From positions 1 to 9,597 of the forward strand of contig CAKUOX010000076.1 of the NCBI GenBank assembly GCA_934670175.1: DNA of 9,597 bases, written 5' to 3'. Below the pieces are notes generated by a model. That model was not told the DNA's origin. It did not search any database and saw only the letters and a program-made list of their open reading frames with translations. Of this stretch, positions 5,990-9,597 are shown one piece after another. A program made the position numbers and the translations under genes. Every line of letters starts with the position of its first letter. Position 1 is the first letter of the stretch. The DNA is from an uncultured Clostridia bacterium. Its GTDB lineage: Bacteria; Bacillota; Clostridia; Christensenellales; Aristaeellaceae.

Positions 5990-7243
5990 ATGAAGATTAT
6001 CGATGTCGTATGTTCCAAGGGTCGTACCGGCTTTTATTTCGACGATCAGCGCGCCATTAAGAAGGGCGCAGGCCACGACGGCGTGTTCTATGTGGGCGAA
6101 ACCGTGACCGAGGGCTTCACCTCCATCCGTCAGGCAGGCGAATCCATCTCCGTGATGCTGATCCTTGAGGACGGCCAGATTGCCTACGGCGACTGCGCAG
6201 CCGTGCAGTATTCTGGTGCGGGCGGACGCGACCCGCTGTTCCTGGCGCGCGATTTTATCCCGCTGATCGACCGCTACATCAAGCCCCAGCTGATCGGCAA
6301 GGAAGCCGACAACTTCCGCAAGCTCGCGGCGGATATGGAAGCCATCCAGATCGACGGTAAGCGCCTGCATACCGCCATCCGCTACGGCGTATCCCAGGCA
6401 CTGTTGGATGCCGTGGCCAAGGCCACCGGCCGCCTGATGTGCGAAGTGGTTGCCGATGAATACGGCTGCACCGTTTCCGACAAGCCGATCCCGATCTTCA
6501 CCCAGTCCGGCGATGACCGCTACGACAATTCCGACAAGATGATCATCAAGGGCGCGGCAGTGCTGCCCCATGCGCTGATCAACAACGTGGAAACCAAGCT
6601 GGGCACGCACGGCGAAAAGCTGGCAGACTATGTGGTCTGGCTGCGCAACCGCATTCTGGAGCATCGCAGCAATGAAAACTACAACCCCGTGCTGCATATC
6701 GACTGCTACGGCACCATCGGCCAGATCTTCGGCAATAATAATTACAAGAAAATGGCCGACTATATCGAGCAGCTCGGCAAGCTGGCCAAGCCCTTCCACC
6801 TGCGCATCGAAGGCCCGATGGACTGTGACTGCGATCGCGAGACCCAGATCGAGGCGCTGGCCGGCCTGACCGCCGAGATCGATCGCCGCGGCTGCGACGT
6901 AGAGCTGGTCGCCGACGAATGGTGCAACACGCTTGAAGACATCAAGCTCTTCGCCGATGCGAAGGCCGGCCATATGGTGCAGATCAAGACCCCCGATCTG
7001 GGCGGCGTGAACAACACCATCGAAGCCGTGCTCTACTGCGAAAAGAAGGGCATCGGCGCCTATCAGGGCGGCACCTGCAACGAAACCGACCGCAGCGCGC
7101 AGGTTTGCGTGCACTGCGCGATGGCCACCAAGCCCGTGCAGATTCTGGCCAAGCCCGGCATGGGCGTGGACGAAGGCTTCATGATCGTGTACAACGAAAT
7201 GGAGCGCATCCTTGCCCTGCGCGCCGCAAAGAAGCGCGGTTGA
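5990..7243 (+). CDS. mal: Methylaspartate ammonia-lyase
   Basis: Mal (EC 4.3.1.2) eliminates ammonia from 3-methylaspartate to give mesaconate, the second step of the methylaspartate route of glutamate fermentation. The 417-residue protein belongs to the enolase superfamily. Compared from memory with the Clostridium tetanomorphum enzyme, the key residues are present with a drift of at most two positions: Gln172, His194, metal ligands Asp238, Glu274 and Asp309, base Lys333 (in VQIKTPDLGG), and Thr362-Cys363. The ATG at 5990 has GGAGG at 5977-5981, 8 nt away. It follows glmE after a 51-bp gap with no terminator, and is the last gene of the operon before the hairpin at 7264. The order glmS-glmL-glmE-mal is the classical clostridial one. 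Confidence 0.97.
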   Translation: MKIIDVVCSKGRTGFYFDDQRAIKKGAGHDGVFYVGETVTEGFTSIRQAGESISVMLILEDGQIAYGDCAAVQYSGAGGRDPLFLARDFIPLIDRYIKPQLIGKEADNFRKLAADMEAIQIDGKRLHTAIRYGVSQALLDAVAKATGRLMCEVVADEYGCTVSDKPIPIFTQSGDDRYDNSDKMIIKGAAVLPHALINNVETKLGTHGEKLADYVVWLRNRILEHRSNENYNPVLHIDCYGTIGQIFGNNNYKKMADYIEQLGKLAKPFHLRIEGPMDCDCDRETQIEALAGLTAEIDRRGCDVELVADEWCNTLEDIKLFADAKAGHMVQIKTPDLGGVNNTIEAVLYCEKKGIGAYQGGTCNETDRSAQVCVHCAMATKPVQILAKPGMGVDEGFMIVYNEMERILALRAAKKRG

Positions 7244-7263
7244 TTACGGCAAGCATATAACGA

Positions 7264-7294
7264 TGACCACCGGCGAATGCCGGTGGTCAATTTT
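7264..7294 (+). terminator. Intrinsic terminator of the glm-mal operon
   Basis: TGACCACCGGC (7264-7274) pairs perfectly with GCCGGTGGTCA (7279-7289) around a GAAT loop, giving an 11-bp GC-rich stem followed by ATTTTATCGTTT. It begins 21 nt after the mal stop. The convergent XRE gene ends at 7293, so the hairpin may also stop leftward transcripts, although the minus-strand side lacks a clear T-run. Confidence 0.85.
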
Positions 7295-7886
7295 ATCGTT
7301 TCCCAATTTCCTGACAAAACAGTCCATCCCGCGTACAATACCACAGCAGCGTTCCCCGTGCAGTGCGCGGCAGACGCGCTTCAAGGCTCCACTCCGGATA
7401 CTGCTTTCTGATAGAAAGCTGATTATCATCCAGCAGGGCAATGAACGAAATATAATGGTCGCGCCGCATTTCATGACCAGAGGTAACGTAGAGCTCGCCG
7501 TCACTGACCTCCACGCTCAGCCGTTCCTCCGGCAGCGCTTCACGCGCCTTCAGCGGTTCAAGCCGCTGGCCGCAGCAGCTGACCTCCGCATCCTCCATCG
7601 CGAAGAGCAGATTATGGCAGTTCGGACATACATAGAACCGCATGCGCTTCATACTGCCATTGGTCATTGCGTTCTCGCCGAGCTCGCCGCGCAGCAACGC
7701 CCTCACATCCACGCCCAGTGCTTCCGCAAGCGGTCGCAGCAGCGATACGTCCGGCGCACCGCAGCCGCGCTCCCATTTGGAGACCGCCTTGTCGCTCACG
7801 CCGATTTTCTCAGCCAGCTCCAGCTGCGTCATATTCTGGCGTTGGCGCAGCAGACGGATCAGCCCGCCCGTTTTCATTTGATCCAT
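7293..7886 (-). CDS. XRE-family regulator with zinc-ribbon and superoxide-reductase-like C-terminus
   Basis: This 197-residue protein starts with a Cro/CI-type helix-turn-helix (about residues 8-65, with LAEKIGVSDKAVSKWERG typical of HTH_3), so it binds DNA. Next come CPNC at 87-90 and CC at 104-105, a possible zinc ribbon. The C-terminal part (about 122-190) resembles the desulfoferrodoxin/superoxide reductase fold: His138-x5-His144 in HEMRRDHYISFIAL matches the HPM...HYI motif, and YCTRDGLF at 183-190 matches the family C-N-x-H-G-L-W end. Cys184 is kept, but the iron-ligand histidine two residues further is Asp187, so a functional iron site is doubtful. ATG 7886 has AGGTGA about 7 nt upstream and its own promoter. 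It converges on mal; nothing in the sequence shows that it regulates the glutamate genes. Confidence 0.85.
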   Translation of the reverse strand: MDQMKTGGLIRLLRQRQNMTQLELAEKIGVSDKAVSKWERGCGAPDVSLLRPLAEALGVDVRALLRGELGENAMTNGSMKRMRFYVCPNCHNLLFAMEDAEVSCCGQRLEPLKAREALPEERLSVEVSDGELYVTSGHEMRRDHYISFIALLDDNQLSIRKQYPEWSLEARLPRTARGTLLWYCTRDGLFCQEIGKR

Positions 7887-7909
7887 TTTCCATTCACCTC
7901 TCAGCCTCT

Positions 7910-7938
7910 ATTGTAGGCGTTGCATGATGATTTTGCAA
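7910..7938 (-). promoter_or_regulatory. Sigma-A-type promoter for the XRE-family gene
   Basis: On the minus strand, TTGCAA (plus 7933-7938), a 17-nt spacer and TACAAT (7910-7915) form a good -35/-10 pair. It lies just upstream of the ribosome binding site and ATG of the gene ending at 7293, leaving a short leader of under 20 nt. Confidence 0.7.
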
Positions 7939-7964
7939 GAAACGCTCCGTAGAGCCGCGCAGAT

Positions 7965-7997
7965 AAAGGGGCGCCCCGCCAATCGGGACGCCCCTTT
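7965..7997 (-). terminator. Hairpin terminator after the Ig-like domain gene
   Basis: Two 14-nt arms (7965-7978 and 7984-7997) pair with a single G-U type wobble around a 5-nt loop. The very GC-rich stem is flanked by AAA/TTT. It lies 23 nt past the stop of the leftward Ig-like gene. The T-run is short on either strand, so termination efficiency is uncertain. Confidence 0.65.
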
Positions 7998-8019
7998 CCT
8001 TATTCGTTCGCTTGTTCCG

Positions 8020-9597
8020 TTATTCAGCCTGTTCGGACTTCTCCTCCACAGGCTGCTCCTCAGCCTTGGGCTGTTCCTCGGCCTTCGGCTGTTCTTCATC
8101 CTTGGGCTGTTCCTCGGCCTTCGGCTGTTCTTCATCCTTGGGCTGCTCTTCGGCCTTCGGCTGTTCCTCAGAACCCCCTTCATCCTTCGGCTGCTCTTCA
8201 GGGTTTTCATCAGCCTTGGGCTGCTCCTCAGCATCAGGCTTCTGCTCGGGTTCGGTCGGCGGCACATCCTCACCCTCGGCGGGCTGCTGGGCCTCCTCCG
8301 GCTCGATCACGGGCGCGGGAACCACCGTTACAACGACCTTCGCGCTCAGCTTGTTCGCAGTCTTTACGGTAATGGTCGCCTTGCCTTCCTTCAGAGCGCT
8401 CAGCGTACCGTCCGCATTCACCTTCACAATGGCGCTGTTCGAGCTGGAAAGCGTCGCCTTCGTGGTCGCCGTTACAGGCTCCAATCTGTATTCGAGCGTG
8501 AAATTCTCGCCCACGGTGACCGTCCGCTCCGCATCGACGAACGCAACGCCCGTCGCCTTGGTCGGATCGACCACCTGAACCGTTATGGTAGCCTTGGCAT
8601 TCTTATTCTTCGTAGTCGTTACCGTGATCTTAGCCTTGCCTTCCTTCAGCGGTGTGACCACACCGTCCGCAGACACCGTCGCAATGCGCTTGTCGGACGT
8701 CGTGAACTTCACGTCAGATTCCGCCGTCTCCGGCAGCAGGCCATATTCCAGCTGCAGCGTTTCACCCAGATTGACCCTCACCGTGCCACTCTGGACGAAC
8801 TGTACGCCCGTCGGCTTCTTCGGGTCGAACACAGTAATCGCAATCGTCGCCTTGATGCGGCTGTTCTTCGCAGTCGTTGCGGTAATGGTGACCTTGCCTT
8901 CCTTCAGCGGCGTAACCACACCGTCCGCAGACACCGTCGCAATGCGCTTGTCGGACGTCGTGAACTTCACATCAGATTCTGCAGTCTCCGGCAGCAGCGT
9001 GTAGTTCAGCTGCAGCGTATCCTGCAGCGCCAGTCGCGCCGTCTTGCCCGCTTCCAGCGTAATGCCAGTCGGCTTCTTCGGATCGAACACGGTAATCGTG
9101 ATCGTCGCCTTACGGTTGTTCTTCGCGGTCTTTGCGGTAATGGTAACCTTGCCTTCCTTCAGCGGCGTGACTACGCCCTCCGCAGACACCGTCGCAATGC
9201 GCTTGTCAGACGTGGTGAACTTTACATCGGATTCCGCAGTCTCCGGCAGCAGCGTGTAGTTCAGCTGCAGCGTATCCTGCAGCGCCAGCCGCGCCGTCTT
9301 GCCTGCCTCCAGCGTGATGCCCGTCGGCTTCTTCGGATCGAACACGGTGATCGCAATCGCCGCCTTGATGCGGCTGTTCTTCGCGGTCGCCGCGGTAATA
9401 GTGACCTTGCCTTCCTTCAGCGGCGTAACCACGCCGTCCGCAGACACCATCGCGATGCTCTTATTCGACGTCGTGAACTTCACATCGGATTCCGCAGTCT
9501 CCGGCATCAGCGTATAGTTCAGCTGCAGCGTATCCTGCAGCGCCAGCCGCGCCGTCTTGCCTGCGTCCAGCGTGATGCCCGTCGGCTTCTTCGGGTC
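8020..9597 (-). CDS. Multi-domain bacterial Ig-like (Big2) protein with acidic EEQPK-repeat tail (N-terminus beyond window)
   Basis: The frame is open to the right edge, so the start is missing; the 525 residues seen are the C-terminal part. Five Big2-type domains of 83-86 residues follow one another, each beginning DPxKxTG. They occupy 9597-9340, 9339-9085, 9084-8827, 8826-8569 and 8568-8320 on the minus strand. The family core TV..DG.VTPLKEGK.TIT is clear in each. The three outermost are nearly identical, and the last one is the most diverged. A 99-residue tail (8319-8023) follows, rich in Glu, Gln, Pro and Lys, with eight EEQPK units. No LPxTG motif, membrane helix or S-layer domain closes the protein, so any anchor must lie N-terminally. 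Such proteins are usually exported surface or adhesion proteins (family knowledge); the signal peptide is not in view. No functional link to the neighbouring genes is evident. Confidence 0.88.
   Translation of the reverse strand, partial: DPKKPTGITLDAGKTARLALQDTLQLNYTLMPETAESDVKFTTSNKSIAMVSADGVVTPLKEGKVTITAATAKNSRIKAAIAITVFDPKKPTGITLEAGKTARLALQDTLQLNYTLLPETAESDVKFTTSDKRIATVSAEGVVTPLKEGKVTITAKTAKNNRKATITITVFDPKKPTGITLEAGKTARLALQDTLQLNYTLLPETAESDVKFTTSDKRIATVSADGVVTPLKEGKVTITATTAKNSRIKATIAITVFDPKKPTGVQFVQSGTVRVNLGETLQLEYGLLPETAESDVKFTTSDKRIATVSADGVVTPLKEGKAKITVTTTKNKNAKATITVQVVDPTKATGVAFVDAERTVTVGENFTLEYRLEPVTATTKATLSSSNSAIVKVNADGTLSALKEGKATITVKTANKLSAKVVVTVVPAPVIEPEEAQQPAEGEDVPPTEPEQKPDAEEQPKADENPEEQPKDEGGSEEQPKAEEQPKDEEQPKAEEQPKDEEQPKAEEQPKAEEQPVEEKSEQAE
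8065..8172 (-). repeat. 36-bp tandem repeat encoding DEEQPKAEEQPK
   Basis: Bases 8065-8100 and 8101-8136 are identical 36-bp copies, and 8137-8172 is a third copy with a few changes. Each encodes the 12-residue unit DEEQPKAEEQPK in the tail of the Ig-like protein. Being a multiple of three, changes in copy number keep the frame. Confidence 0.85.
8569..9597 (-). repeat. Tandem ~258-bp repeats encoding Big2 domains
   Basis: Four consecutive units of 255-258 bp show strong DNA similarity to one another, notably the segments encoding PETAESDVKFTTS and GVVTPLKEGK. The array continues past the right edge. The second unit is 3 bp shorter, having lost one codon near its end. Such arrays can expand and contract by recombination and are prone to assembly collapse. 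Confidence 0.85.

Noticed and set aside
7212..7916. Plus-strand 234-codon frame opposite the XRE regulator
   Set aside because: It reads through the mal terminator and is antisense to a gene with clear domain matches.
8065..8172. CRISPR-like array
   Set aside because: The 36-bp repeats are directly adjacent with no spacers and are in frame within a coding gene.
8012..9517. Plus-strand Ser/Phe-rich frames opposite the Ig-like gene
   Set aside because: They mirror the repeats of the real minus-strand gene; their apparent SSLGCSSAFGC repeats come from the EEQPK codons.

Overview
The window looks like chromosome from an anaerobic, amino-acid-fermenting Firmicute, probably a GC-rich member of the Clostridia. 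The evidence is a complete clostridial-type glutamate mutase operon, strong AGGAGG-like ribosome binding sites, and codons rich in G or C at the third position. The only AT-rich stretch is the divergent promoter region around 500-610. The genus cannot be named from this sequence.

Layout. On the minus strand from 473 to the left edge are citD (acyl carrier protein) and the start of citE (lyase beta subunit). A 181-bp divergent region (474-654) carries two back-to-back sigma-A-type promoters, one for citDE and one for the rightward operon. Rightward come citC (lyase ligase), an unusual protein with a P-loop and an alanyl-tRNA synthetase second additional domain (SAD)-like domain, glmS, glmL, glmE and mal. 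A strong hairpin terminator at 7264-7294 closes this operon. Three of the gene junctions overlap (ATGA twice, and 17 nt with a TTG start), and no terminator is visible between citC and mal, so 655-7243 is probably one long operon. On the minus strand beyond the terminator are an XRE-type regulator with a zinc-ribbon/superoxide-reductase-like C-terminus, and the C-terminal part of a large protein built from near-identical bacterial Ig-like (Big2) domains ending in a Glu/Gln/Pro/Lys repeat tail.

How the genes work together. GlmS and GlmE form the coenzyme B12-dependent glutamate mutase (L-glutamate to 3-methylaspartate), and GlmL is its probable ATP-dependent reactivating/chaperone protein. Mal removes ammonia to give mesaconate. 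In the known clostridial methylaspartate pathway, mesaconate is hydrated to citramalate, which a citrate-lyase-like enzyme splits into acetate and pyruvate. The linked citC and citD/citE genes are therefore more likely to serve citramalate lyase than citrate lyase (inference). The mesaconase (methylmalate dehydratase) genes are not in the window.

The part most worth attention is the 310-residue protein at 1644-2576. It combines an intact Walker A motif with a Cys/His motif resembling the alanyl-tRNA synthetase editing domain, and it is translationally coupled to citC. Its biochemical role is not known to me. The XRE regulator and the Ig-like protein look unrelated to glutamate fermentation.
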